Source: Rhynchospora pubera (lineage: Eukaryota > Streptophyta > Magnoliopsida > Poales > Cyperaceae). From it: a stretch of DNA of 64,000 nt. Location: NCBI GenBank assembly GCA_028095005.1, contig JAMFTS010000012.1, positions 310,001-374,000 on the forward strand, in the 5' to 3' direction. Within the stretch, counting starts at the first letter, position 1. Every line of letters begins with the position of its first letter. The notes beneath the pieces were generated by a model. The model was not told the DNA's origin. It ran no database searches and saw only the letters and a program-made list of their open reading frames with translations. A program made the translations under genes and the position numbers. Positions 9,904-21,023 of the stretch are shown piece after piece.

Positions 9904-11504
9904 TGATAAATGGTTTTCATACTTAGTATTTCAACCATTTATAGGTCTTAATTTCTTGATTTTATGTGCTTTTTCTAATGTTTAATTGGTAATTTAGGCT
10001 AGAAGCTAGGTACTGCCATGGTTGCTTCATTTTGTATAGGATCTACGCGATGTGGCTACTCGACTCGACATTTGGAGCGATTTTCAGACTGGACCTGCGA
10101 CCCACAGATATCACCAGCGACCCACAGGGAGGCAGCGGGTAGCAGATGTTGACTGGCGATATACGAGACTTCAGCGGGTCGCTAGATGCAGCAGCGGGCC
10201 GCTGGAAGATGTTAACCGACAGACAAAAATAGCCAGCCAGATTTGCTATCTTCTCCATAACTGCCTGAGCCAAATTTAGAGTCTCTACTTGCACGACCTC
10301 CACCATTAGGGAACCGCCAATGCATGTTATATAAGGAGAAGCGTTGAAGACAGAGGGGTCGGCAATTTGAGAGGAAATTTTCTGGGTGAAGGGAGAACGA
10401 TTCTGCACAGGTCTAGCGGGTCGCCAGAGACATCTGCGGGCCGCTGTCGAGTAGCAGAAGACAGAAAGAAGAGATCAAGTTGCTCTTCTGTTGTAACTTT
10501 ATTTCTTTCTTATGTTTTCTTTTCTCTTTGATACTTGGATGTTCTGTTTGATGTTTTATCGCGAGTAGATACCTTTTTAGGGGCCATGGCAGTGAACCTT
10601 TAGTTTATGAATTGATATTGTTATTTAGTTGATTTCTTAGTTGCATGTTGTGTTTTATTTTCTTTCTTTAATTGCTTATCTGATTGGAATTAATTGATTA
10701 GATTAGTTTGTTTGTATCCATCAAGTGTAGGCCTTGCTTGATTAGATAGATAGTTAAGTCCAAGCTTCTCTAAGAAATTAATATCAATTGTGTTAACTTG
10801 AAGGGTTATAATCGAAAGATTAAACCAAGGCTGATTAACGCGAGTTATAAGTCTTTTCTAACAGCGAAAGCGTAAGAATTCATAGGTTAGAAAGGTATAA
10901 ACCCGTAGCAACTAGACCACGAAACGAAAGTTGAAGTTTAGTTCTACTTGATAGATTTGAAGTTAGTTGAATTGAATTCCAGAAACAAAAACGAGAGTTT
11001 GATCTGCAGCACTTCAACAAAAACCCAACTCTATACATAAAGCAGCATTTAAATCAACTAAGTAATAGTCTCAGCTTGACACCAGCGGGCCGCTGAGTGA
11101 ACCAGCGAGGTGGTCTATGCCCGCCAAGTAGCCAGCGACCAGCTGATCTGTCAAGCGACCTGAGTCCACTTTAGCGGGCCGCTACGAAAGCCAGCGGGCC
11201 GCTAGGACTGGAATAAACTGAAAGAATTAGCATGCCTTAAGCCCCTAACTTCTAATTAGCCAATTAATCCATCTTTACTGTATTCTGTTTTATTTAATAT
11301 TTACTTAATTAAGTTGTTAATCTTGACACCAAACTCAACAATCTTGCAACCCTCTAGTTTAGTAGATTAAGTAAAATTGAAACTTAGTTATCTAATATCC
11401 GTCCTTGTGGTTCGACCCCTAAAATACTTAGACGATTATCGTACGCTTGCGATACAAATTTGAGTAGAATAGGGTATAATTCAAAAGCAAGAAAATCACC
11501 ATCA
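9904..11504 (+). repeat. 3' LTR of element A
   Basis: About 1.6 kb, starting TGATAAATGG immediately after the PPT. Contains a TATA-like box (10328), palindrome clusters at 10101-10198, 10420/10440 and 11089-11198, and an end that aligns with the end of the element B LTR (GTAGAA…AAGG…ATCA). The partner LTR is outside the window, so age cannot be estimated. The right border is uncertain by about 25 bp. Confidence 0.8.
10328..10335 (+). promoter_or_regulatory. Candidate TATA box in element A LTR
   Basis: TATATAAG in the middle of the LTR, flanked by the two main palindrome groups (10101-10198 upstream, 10420-10440 downstream). Suitable position for the retrotransposon promoter; the transcription start is not visible from sequence alone. 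Confidence 0.45.
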
Positions 11505-12848
11505 ATTTCTAATAAAATAATATATCAAAAATCATCATCATCAAAAATCATCAATCATCAAAAAATACTTCAAAGCTAGGGAGCTTTTCTACATTATCTC
11601 TTTGGCATTTTCGGCATCACATTCGTATGGTCTTTTGTGTAAAGGGTTTATCTAACTTTCAATTTTCGAATGCAACAAAAACAGCTATTTAGAATCCTCA
11701 CATAAAATAAATGAGAAAACAAGCTGACCCCATGTGCATTCTTTTAGGATTGTTTATCTAATATCCCATGTAATTCCATGTAACAAATCCCATACAACAT
11801 TTTTCTCAATGGCAACATGTAAAGTTATTTATAGGATCATACAAAAATTCAAAAATGTAAGAAAAAGGGCCAGCTGCTGCAGCCGCAGCGTGCATGGGGG
11901 AAGAGGGTAGAGGGATATTAAATGAATTTTCAGTTGGACCCTTCCATTTTTCTCTATTTCGAACCATATTTCATGTATCTTTTTTTAGACCCAATACTTT
12001 CCTTTATTACATAAAAGAATTTTCATAATTTTAGTTTTTTATTTTAATTGTTTAGAAGTCATTACTAAAGTATTTTTGCATGAAATTTTATCAATTTTCT
12101 TAAAAGAATTACAAGAAATTATGTGATGTATTGTTTTCATTTAAATTGTAAATCTTCTTAATTTGATTATATTTTGAGATACAAATTATTTTATCACATC
12201 TTTTGCTTGATATATTTTAATATGAATATTATTAATTATAATTATGTTACAATATTTTGTATATGATAATATATTGATCCGCATAAATTATATGGAATCA
12301 AAGTGATATAATTTTGTTTACAGATTTCTATTTTTTTATCGTTTCACTTTTGTTTAGTTATTTGGAAGCTTTTTCTAGATTTTTTTTAAAAATTTTACAG
12401 ATAGTCTTAAAACATTACAAAAATAAATGTATCTATATAACGTTCTCAATGTTAATATATCAATATATCTATAAATATTTACATAATTTAAATAGTATTG
12501 ATTGATAAATGTATTATATTGATCAATTACATCCTTAATGTATTATTTTTATAATTGCATACATTAGCATCTATTTTTTTGCTATATTTTATTAATTTGA
12601 TGAATTTATTACAATATATTGGGAATAATCATAAAGAAATATCTTATTAGTTAATATGTTTATATAAGAATTGGTGGTATATTAGTTAATATGTTTATAT
12701 AAGAATTGGTGGTATATTAGTTAATATGTTTATATTTTAATGGCATAAATAATTCATGATAGTACATAATAAAAGGACCAAGTAAAATGCATCTAATTAG
12801 CCATTTTTTTAAGTATTGGTGGTATATTGCAAGTAGGGTCAAATATCA
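11505..12848. other. AT-rich intergenic DNA
   Basis: No gene seen. ATC-rich simple sequence at 11525-11570, otherwise AT-rich DNA with stops in all frames, and a 35-bp tandem repeat (separate entry). Confidence 0.5.
12647..12736. repeat. 35-bp tandem repeat, about 2.5 copies
   Basis: Units begin TTAGTTAATATGTTTATATA at 12647, 12682 and 12717; the first two copies are identical by eye, and the third stops after about 20 bases. Confidence 0.85.
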
Positions 12849-13624
12849 TCTCTATTTTACAAAAACAAGAATAAAAGAGTGTGCATAAAATTCGAACAAT
12901 TTTATTGTCGAAATTAATTTGTATCATTTATCATTTAATTATTTGTAGGTAAATATTGCAAGTAAGTTTTGAGTTTTATAAATATTTTAACTCCAAAGTG
13001 CTTTTCATGTATAATTTTAGTTTAAGTATTCTATTTTTTTATTATTTTGTTTAATTGCTTACAAGTCTTTCCACAGTAATTGTTGCATTAAATTTTAATT
13101 AATATTCTTATGAAATTATAAAATAATCAGCTTAATATTTTTTCAATTTCGGATTAAAATTTTTTTTAAAATTTTTTAATCGATCCCTTTTCTTATTGGA
13201 TTTGACATATTTCGTTACAAGTTTTGCTTGATACATCTTATCATGGTTATTATTAATTGTAATTATGTCGTACAAATATATTTTTCTATATATTATTGAA
13301 TTGGCATAGACTACATAAAATCAAGTGATTTAGTTTTTTTTTTACTTTTTTATTTCTTGGCATTTTTTTTTTACTTTTATTTTGTTGTGCAAGTCTTTTA
13401 CTGATCATTTTGGATGAAATTTTATCGATATTCTTCCAAAATTTCACATAATCCAACCGCATATATTTTTTATAGCTTATATTTCTAAAATTTTGTTTTA
13501 AATTATTTTTTATATTATTTTTGATATTCGGAGATCTATAGTTGCTTGCTAAAAACAAAAATAAATAATTAAAAGGCTGATTTTTGTCAAATACTAATCG
13601 CGCGGAGCGCGAATGTTTGGCTAG
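12849..13624 (+). mobile_element. Probable non-autonomous Helitron
   Basis: The 3' end shows a GC-rich hairpin CGCGCGGAGCGCG (13599-13611) in otherwise AT-rich DNA, followed nine bases later by CTAG (13621-13624) and then a T. That is the Helitron 3' terminus (hairpin, CTRR, insertion between A and T). A matching 5' end is TCTCTATTTTAC at 12849, preceded by A. No RepHel helicase coding sequence, so it would be non-autonomous. The 3' end is well supported; the 5' end is a best guess. Confidence 0.6.
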
Positions 13625-14087
13625 TTCATATCAAAAGTTAGCAAGTTTTGAGGTAACTATACAAGGTCAGGAAGGAAAAAGTTGAAGTTAATATTGTTAT
13701 AAATTTACGTCATTGATTTTTCACTTTTAAACTGGTATCTTAATTTGATTTTTTTTTTTTGACGTGTGTACATTGCTTTAATTAAGAAAAAAGAATTGTT
13801 TATATTTATTTTGTGAAATTTAAATTTTAAATTGTTACTTAAAAACAAATCACATGCAATTGTGATGGAATAAGAAAACAGTATAGCGTGTGGATCCCTC
13901 CTAATTATGTGTTATGTTATGTTATGTTATCAAACCAACCGTCATCTCCCGTTATGGAATTTAGTTAGGAGCCGAAAAGTAAGTTAATGTTCCTTCACAT
14001 TTTCATAAATAAATTGCTCCTAAAATTCAGTGTCTTCGTTAAAAAAGTTTTGATCGTGCGAACATGCCAAAAAAAAAAAATTAAAAT
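13625..14087. other. AT-rich intergenic DNA
   Basis: Nothing recognised apart from a short GTTAT repeat near 13911-13930. Confidence 0.5.
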
Positions 14088-14090
14088 TAA

Positions 14091-14247
14091 GGGTGCGTTT
14101 GGATAGGTGTGGGAAGAAGGGAAGAAGGGAAGAAGTGGGAAGAAGTATTGGGAAGTGTGTAACTTTGTGAAGAGTTTGGATTGTTTATAATTTTTTTTCT
14201 TCTTTCTTCCTTCTTCCCCATTCTTCTTCTCTCATCCAAACGCCCCC
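14091..14247. mobile_element. Tourist-like MITE (PIF/Harbinger type)
   Basis: 157 bp with terminal inverted repeats GGGTGCGTTTGGAT and (reverse complement of the right end) GGGGGCGTTTGGAT, flanked on both sides by TAA (14088-14090, 14248-14250). A 3-bp TAA/TTA duplication is the PIF/Harbinger signature. The interior is a purine-rich left arm and pyrimidine-rich right arm that can pair. No coding capacity. Confidence 0.75.
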
Positions 14248-14250
14248 TAA

Positions 14251-16677
14251 ATTAATTAATTGGTCGACAATAAGCTTTGTGCGCTACTTTTTAGTTACTC
14301 CAAAGTCCAAACCGTAGAAAAGCGCTCCATTTTCACATCGTGCTCCTCAAAAATGTAAGTTTTAGTTCAGTTTATTGCAGTAGACTATATAATTTAAGTT
14401 ACTGATATTCTCTGCTGCAAGACTATATAACTATAAAATAAATAAATCGTAGCGGTTTTAGTATAGCATTTTATATTTCTTTTATCTATAATTAATTAAT
14501 TACAATACTTAATATGAAATTAAACGTCTCCCTTTTTCCCTTTCTTTTTTTCCTCTTTTTCCTTATTCAAAGGGCCCTCCTAGAATCCTTGTTACCCAAT
14601 TATGGATAAACTATCAGGTTTTCATTAGAATAATAACTAAGAAAAACCTTGATTAAAAAGCTACTTTACATTTGTTCAAAGATTGCAAGTTATTGCTGTT
14701 CTAAAAGTTTTTGGTGCTTCCATGAAGGAGAGAATCTCCATTCCTTTTGATATTGCACACTTTTTCTCCCGCTTTGATAAAGCAAGATGTTAACTTCTAA
14801 TTTCCAAACAGTAGAGCATTCCTTTTTTTTTTCTCTCTTTGGGTTTACCTAACAGCAATCACCTTAATTATTAGTAAGGCTAACTAGCTAGCTGTAACTC
14901 TTAATTTGATCCAATGCTTGAAACCACAGATTTTTCATAATTAATTACTAACCATGCAAGCCGACAACGACAGTTACATCATAGATCAATCCATCCAATG
15001 AACGATATATAATAACATACTGTTAATTTTATTAAATCGGAAGCTGATCACACAATGACACAAACAGACTGATGTTTATGAATTGATACGTAGTTCTTTT
15101 GCAATATTTAAGAATTAAATAAGATAAACATTCTATTGGCTATTTTTTTTATCATTTGATCTTGCAAAAAATAATCTCAAAAGCTTATAAATTTTGTAAA
15201 ATCATGCACTATTCGAGGGATAAATTGAAAGATATATATTAACATTTCTTATAATTAATTTGTTAGTGGAGAGAACATGTTATGTATATGCTTAACCTCA
15301 TAACAATCGGCATTTTTTGGTATTTAAATAACATATTAATTTTCAGATGCTGTATATTTTCAGTATTGATAAGTAGGTTCTAGACGCTGAAAAAGAAATC
15401 TTTTTTTCAATATTTGAAGTGCTCTCTTGTTCAGGTCCATATCACCCTTTAACCAAAGATTCTCGTTTGGCATGTGTTTGAAAATAACACTAACAAAAGA
15501 AAAAACTTCATGATGTTATTCTGAACTTTCCCCCTTCTTTGAGTTGATGTCGGCCTCAGTCTACTTCGTTTATATTCTAAAGAACAGAGTCTCCTTTTGT
15601 TCCATCTGGCAACAAAACTTTGTCCCTAAGACAGGCAAAATAGAGTATCTATAGATGATTGTATTGAATGCAGGTCTCTGTTACAAGTCTGAAATATTTA
15701 GCAGAATATTTGAATCGTCCGATCAAATAAATATATGTTATATGTTTTAGATGTCAGATAGTTTGAAAATTGTATTGAAACAAATCAATGTACAGTATAT
15801 TTTATATCAATTCATCATGTTTTAAAACTAAAAACTAAGTTTGTGATGCAATATTGGATACATATATAGACACATTTATCAATTTCAAACAATTTGAATA
15901 TTGTTTGATAAGGTTGGGAGTGGTTAAATTAAGACTATCCATGACTTCAAAATACTTGATATATTTACGAGGAAAAAAAGACTTTAAAATACTTGATAAA
16001 TGCAAAAAAAAAATCAAATCTTATATTTATTTATTTATTTATTTTATAGATACTGTATATTTGTAAAATCAATAGAGCATCTGTTGCATTTCTCAATCAC
16101 AATGAATGTGTGAAAGAAGCGAAAAAGGTGCGACTCATGATTTGTAAACGAAGACATGCAAATTTCTCAAACACGATTATTGCATAACAAAAAAGAGGTC
16201 TTTAGTTTTTTGGTCTATTTATATTTCAATCTTGTGTAATTTACAATAAAGCAAAAGCTCCTTGTAGCTTGTGCTATGTTTTTATCTCGGATAATAAAGC
16301 AATTTTAAATTTGGCATATAAATGAAGTTACATTTTTCTTTAAATAAGTTTTCTGATGCAGGAACAATAGAAAAAGATAATGGAACAAAAAAACATGAAC
16401 AAGAGATATTTTGATTCTGAAATCACACATATTCTCAGATTATTTATAAAGTTTTAATTCTCAAAAATAACTAAACTATCATAAGACTCGACGGCTGTCT
16501 TTAATAAACAACGCAAAAACTCTAGAAAGATAAAATACATAAAATTACTAAAATAACTCTAAAATTGCTAAAAAATTATAAAGAAATGCCCAAAAGCCCA
16601 TGAACAATGGCTCATATCGCAAATCCGAGCTGACGATTTGGCCAAAACTCAGCATAGCTAGGTATTGTTTTGGGTTT
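14251..16677. other. AT-rich intergenic DNA
   Basis: 2.4 kb with no gene, RNA or recognisable element. Short open frames here lack any coding signature. Confidence 0.5.
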
Positions 16678-16682
16678 TGAGT

Positions 16683-18306
16683 TGATAAGGGTCTTAAAAC
16701 CTAGGTCAAACGAATTTATAACCTTGTTCTACCTTACTAATCGTTCTGGTAAAGCTAAGGGTCGAACCCAAGAGACAGTAAAATGAGTACCGGACTTAGT
16801 TTTTCTTAAAAGCTAGACAATAAAATAATGAGGATTTAATTTAAAAGAATCTACTGAATAATAATTGAGAATTGATAAATTAATTATAAAATATTTTTTG
16901 GGTTTGATTTTGTGTTTTTAGATGTTTCAAATAAATGCAAGAGATGTCCTAGGGATTTAGTGTTCAATTAGTTTGGCTCTAAAGCACCTCAGTCTTCGAT
17001 TTTAATCTAGACAGAGGCTAATTTCGGTCCGAAATATAAGGATTTCGGTCCGAAATTCTTACTATTTTGGTCTGAAATAGCTTTAGAATGAATGTTTCGA
17101 CTTGATATCTCTACACGATGCTATGTAAAGGGTACTTAACAACCAGACCTAAGTTATAACCTCAACTTTCACGATTTCGATTTTAACTTGGTTTGGAACT
17201 TGGTTTTCGCCTCATAAACAATCAAACGTGTACTTTCGTCCTAATCTGATTGATTAAGTGAGTTAAGTGAGGGTTCTAGAAATATTTAAGGTCCTGTCGG
17301 ATCAATAAAAGTTGCACCTATCGGTCGCATCTAACCTCCTCTTTCAAGTGTTTGGTTTATTTCATATACTCAACTATTCGATTAATTGTTCTTGACTAAT
17401 GCCCTAACGGTGCTGCAGACATCATTAGGTAGGCAACAAAGCAAATAATCGAACTAACTAAGCAAGTGATTAATCTCAACAAAACTCATCACATAAACAT
17501 AACATAAATGATCAAGTCATTACATATCACCAAATTAATCTACTAGCTATCCCTAGAACATCATAAAAAGGCCTAGCCTAACATGCTTATAACAAAAATA
17601 ATAAGTATTATGCAAATAAGTAAGATACAAGCCTTGAAACAACGAAACATAAGCATAAAAGAGTAAACCGAGATATCCGATGCAAATATCGCTGTCCTCA
17701 GGCCAGGGAATCGATGCCGAATGCTCTGGATGTGCTGCCGCCTTGTCCAAACTTCCGACCTAATCTCAAATCTCGTGAAAAGAGCCAAGAACACAAGTCC
17801 AAAATATGGAAAATAATGTGGAGCGAATAATGGATCCTTTCTGGTCAAGAAACACGCATATAAATACCCTAGGAAAATCCCAGAGGCGGCCAAGGTAAGA
17901 GAGAAATTTCCTTCCTTTCGAATTACCATAGAAAATCTTTCCATACATGAAATTTCGAACCGAAATTCCATAATTTCGGACCGAAATGTCGCTGGTCTGG
18001 GCTGATAACTGGAGCCTGGGTCATGATGTGAGATCCAGACTTGGCATGGTGCTTTGTAGGCCTCCTCTAGTCCATTTCATGCGTCTGTGGGCCAGGAATG
18101 AGTCGTCTGGCTGTGACCTAAGCTCCAATTCGTCTTGTTTGCGTGTCTAGTCTTCAATCTTCACGAGAATTCTACAAAATAACAAAGAAGCGGCGGCAGT
18201 ACCAAATATCCTGAAAATCACAGTTAATTAGAGACAATTTATATTGGTTTGAGTACTATTTTGGTGCTAAGTATGGTCAAAATAGGCATATAAAAATGAG
18301 ATATCA
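16683..18306 (-). repeat. 3' LTR of element B
   Basis: 1624 bp, nearly identical to 42343-43861 except for a 106-bp segment (about 17719-17824) missing from the other copy. Palindromes centred at 17028/17049/17071 and 17959/17980. Confidence 0.95.
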
Positions 18307-18308
18307 AA

Positions 18309-18320
18309 TCCCCCCAAACT
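18309..18320 (-). promoter_or_regulatory. 3' polypurine tract of element B
   Basis: On the minus strand AAGTTTGGGGGG, separated from the LTR by ATT. Same form as in element A. Confidence 0.85.
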
Positions 18321-19577
18321 TAATCCTTTGTTTGTCCTCAAACAAAATCCTAAGCTTAAAAGAATTAACTATACTTAGACCTAAGATGAAACTATCTCAA
18401 ACCGATCAATGAAAAATTAATCAATTGAATTTTCTTAAAATTTCACACAAATTTGAAAATTTCAAGCAAGTCAACAATTTCAAATCAAGGGCATGGGTTT
18501 AATTTTCTTTTCGATTGAATTTGTGCATCTCTTAGTCCTAACGAATTTCATTTTTCAAATCAAGAACCCTAGCTTCTCTTTATCAAAACAATTACAAACT
18601 CAATTTCCTTTGTCCGTTCTTTTTCACATCTTGCATAAATTTGTAAAGGCAATTCATCAAAATTGAAAATTTTATAATGAATCCTTCTCAATTGAATTTG
18701 TTTTTCACCAATTTACATTGTGCAAGTCGAGTCGTGGGGCTTTACACCCTAGAGGATATAATGCGGTGTCATTGGCCTTAAGTTTGCTACTAGCACATGT
18801 CGCGCTAGGGAGGTTAGACGGGTATTGCTCGACTATGGCCACGGTACACTTGGGCCATAATACTCAACAACTCCTTTACCAATGCTTTCGCACCAGGTCC
18901 GATAGAAATTAATTATAAGCTACCCAATTATACCTCGAGATCTTTGAGTTATAATTCCTGACAACCTATAATTAACCCCAATACCCTCCAATTTGTGGCT
19001 AAGTTAGTGGAAGAAGGCCTCGGTGCATCCTCGTTTTCACAACTATTTAAGTTTTTGTCAATTTAGAATTTTGCTCGTCGGTGATTCAAGCATTTAAAGA
19101 ACACATCCAGATTCATCTTATAATTTTCAAAGTTCATAAAATCCTTCTTAAACAAAAATTTGCAAGATATAAAATCGTTCACTCGACAAAAACTTGTGAG
19201 AATTGACTTAAATTATTTTGATAAACTTCAAGCATCCAAATTCAGGTTCTTAATTCTCAAACTAATTTTCAGTTCGTTCTATTGGTGCACAAATCAACTT
19301 GAAGCATTTTAAACATCCATAGTCCTTGAGAAAAATTTTCAAAATGCTTTTTAAAATTCAAACCGTGTAAACAGTAAGAAATTTCATTCAATTAATCAAA
19401 CCAGAGATCAAACATTCATGCAAAAATCATTTTCTAAATTTCCAGAATCCACGTTGCAACAAAACAGAAGAAACAGATAAAATTTCGGACCGAAATATCA
19501 AAATTTTGGACCGAAATTATGCATTTAAGTCCAAAACAGCCAACTTCAATTCAAAATTTTCATCCATTTTTCATGTA
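18321..19577 (-). other. Spacer between post-pol ORF and PPT of element B
   Basis: No gene supported. Palindrome pair centred at 19489/19510. Comparable in length and position to 8325-9889 of element A. Confidence 0.6.
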
Positions 19578-19590
19578 CCCCCCCCAAACT
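19578..19590 (-). promoter_or_regulatory. Internal polypurine tract just after post-pol ORF (element B)
   Basis: Minus strand CAGTTTGGGGGGG, about 70 bp after the ORF end, resembling the terminal PPT of the same element. Parallel to 8405-8418 in element A. Confidence 0.5.
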
Positions 19591-19657
19591 GAATAAGCAC
19601 CGTCCCAGTGTATCACAAGCACAGAAAATAAAGGGAGGAGGAAAGAAATGTACCAAA

Positions 19658-21023
19658 TCAAAAAGGAGGAGGAGCGGGCCCCTCGGGTGGGGCGTCATGT
19701 GGCGGCTGCAGTGGAGAACCAGCGGATGGGACAGTCGAGTCAGAAGGGGAGGAGATCCAATCTGCTGGCCATTGCTTGTATCGCAAGAAGTGGTTGTTGG
19801 CATGGGCGAGGCGAGACAACTCATCCAGACGCTGCCTTTGACGTGTAACCTCTATCTGTGTAGCTGCAGTGGTAGTCATGAGAGTCCTCACCATGCCACT
19901 CAACTCACCATACCACGGGGGGTACTCAATGGGAGCTCCTGGTCTATGTGAGCCCTCTGGTATGTCAGAGTGTAGAGGCTCCTGCTGTGGGGCCCATCTG
20001 AGATACTGGGGCTGCATGGTCCATGAGAACTAGCCAGGTGGAAGGGTCAGAAGGATCAACCCTATGTGGGTATGGCAAACGAATGTCTGGGCGGCGATGC
20101 ATCTTCCACCTGTACCTGAGAGACGGCCTTGTGTCCTCAATCTCCAAAAATCCCATCTCCCTATACCTATCTGCATCAGTGAAAGACCATGCAGTGCACT
20201 CTGAACGCTCTGGTAATGGGTCACTTGCTGCAAGTGCAATGCATGTCACATAAGTACCCATAGAGATAGCCCCAATACCACGCTGATCTCGCTGGTCAAT
20301 CCAATGATCTATCATGAGCTTGATTATGCACAATTTCTGTGGCTCAGGCTGGAGAATCCGATCCAAGAGTAACAGGTCCTCCGAAACAGCACGTCTCATG
20401 GTCTCGCCGCGAGAAAACACCATGGAAGCTAAGGCACGGGTCAGAATCCTCAAGGTGGGGTGCTCAATCAAGTGGATAAAAGTATCGGAACCTGGGGATC
20501 GTGTAATCCTGCTCCAAACCCTATCTCTCCGTCCCTTACTCCCCTTCCCTTTGAGATTTATAACTTCACATCCGGGTTCTAACCCAAGCATATCTCCAAT
20601 CACATCAGGTTTGGTTTTCACATCATGATTGTTCAACCTATACTCAATCCAATCCTCCCCGTTGTGCTTAACCCATTTCAATAAAGAGAGAAATTCAAGA
20701 GTGTACCTTTTGTAGGCTTCCTGTCCAATTTTCCAAAACCGTTTTGTAAATCCAACCCTTGCAGTCAATTCCAAAAATTCCTCCTTAATTCCCAAATCTG
20801 CCAACACCTCTAAGTCAATCAATCTGGTATGCTCAATGGGGCGCCTCATGAGCCTCTTGTAATTGTCAAATTGCCACTTTGTCGGCATATAAAATCCCGC
20901 CTCGGGCTCATACCTTGCTGCCTCAGGGTCCCTGGCCTCATTGCTGCCCAAACGGGGCTGCCTGCCCAAGAGTTTGTGACCTGGTCTTTCTCCTAAAATA
21001 CTCCATCTTTCACAAAAATTCAA
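19658..21023 (-). pseudogene. Post-pol ORF of element B, frameshifted
   Basis: Homologue of the element A post-pol ORF. First part 21023-19965: residues about 50-130 correspond to the conserved block (FYMPTKWQF, LTARVGFTKRFW, YTLEFLSLL), then a longer conserved region ending near the IRLPYPHRVDP segment. The protein continues in another frame at about 20017-19658 with a Pro-rich and helical C-terminus (QIEVTRQRQRLDELSR). A one-base-type indel between about 19990 and 20030 therefore breaks it. No membrane segment or signal peptide. A pair of palindromes (21045/21066) overlaps the region just upstream of the start. The N-terminal basic/acidic extension of the element A protein is shorter or missing here. 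Function unknown. Confidence 0.75.

Larger units (their letters stand above)
1..11504 (+). mobile_element. Element A: Athila-type Ty3/gypsy LTR retrotransposon, 5' end outside window
   Basis: Seen: from left to right, Gag with a CCHC knuckle, aspartic protease, reverse transcriptase, RNase H, integrase, a long spacer, a separate post-pol ORF, a second spacer, a polypurine tract (9890-9901) and a terminal LTR beginning TGATAAATGG at 9904. The reading frame is already open at base 3, so the 5' LTR, primer site and gag start lie left of the window. Known: the order gag-pol plus an additional ORF before the 3' LTR is the Athila lineage plan, in the chromovirus-unrelated Tat/Athila branch of Ty3/gypsy. 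Odd: integrase is out of frame with the rest of pol, and the whole element is dotted with phased CGG-N-CCG palindromes. The 3' boundary at 11504 (…CACCATCA) is by alignment to the end of element B; TATCA at 11527 is an alternative. No target duplication can be tested without the left end. Confidence 0.92.

Noticed and set aside
121..11198. Regular palindromes with constant spacing, superficially like a CRISPR array
   Set aside because: Units are 13-17 bp with only a few bases between them, spread over coding and non-coding parts of retrotransposons in a plant genome, with no cas genes.
17573..17971. Open frames in the element B LTR (also at 43233-43502)
   Set aside because: They lie inside LTR sequence, differ between LTR copies through the 106-bp deletion, and have no family resemblance.
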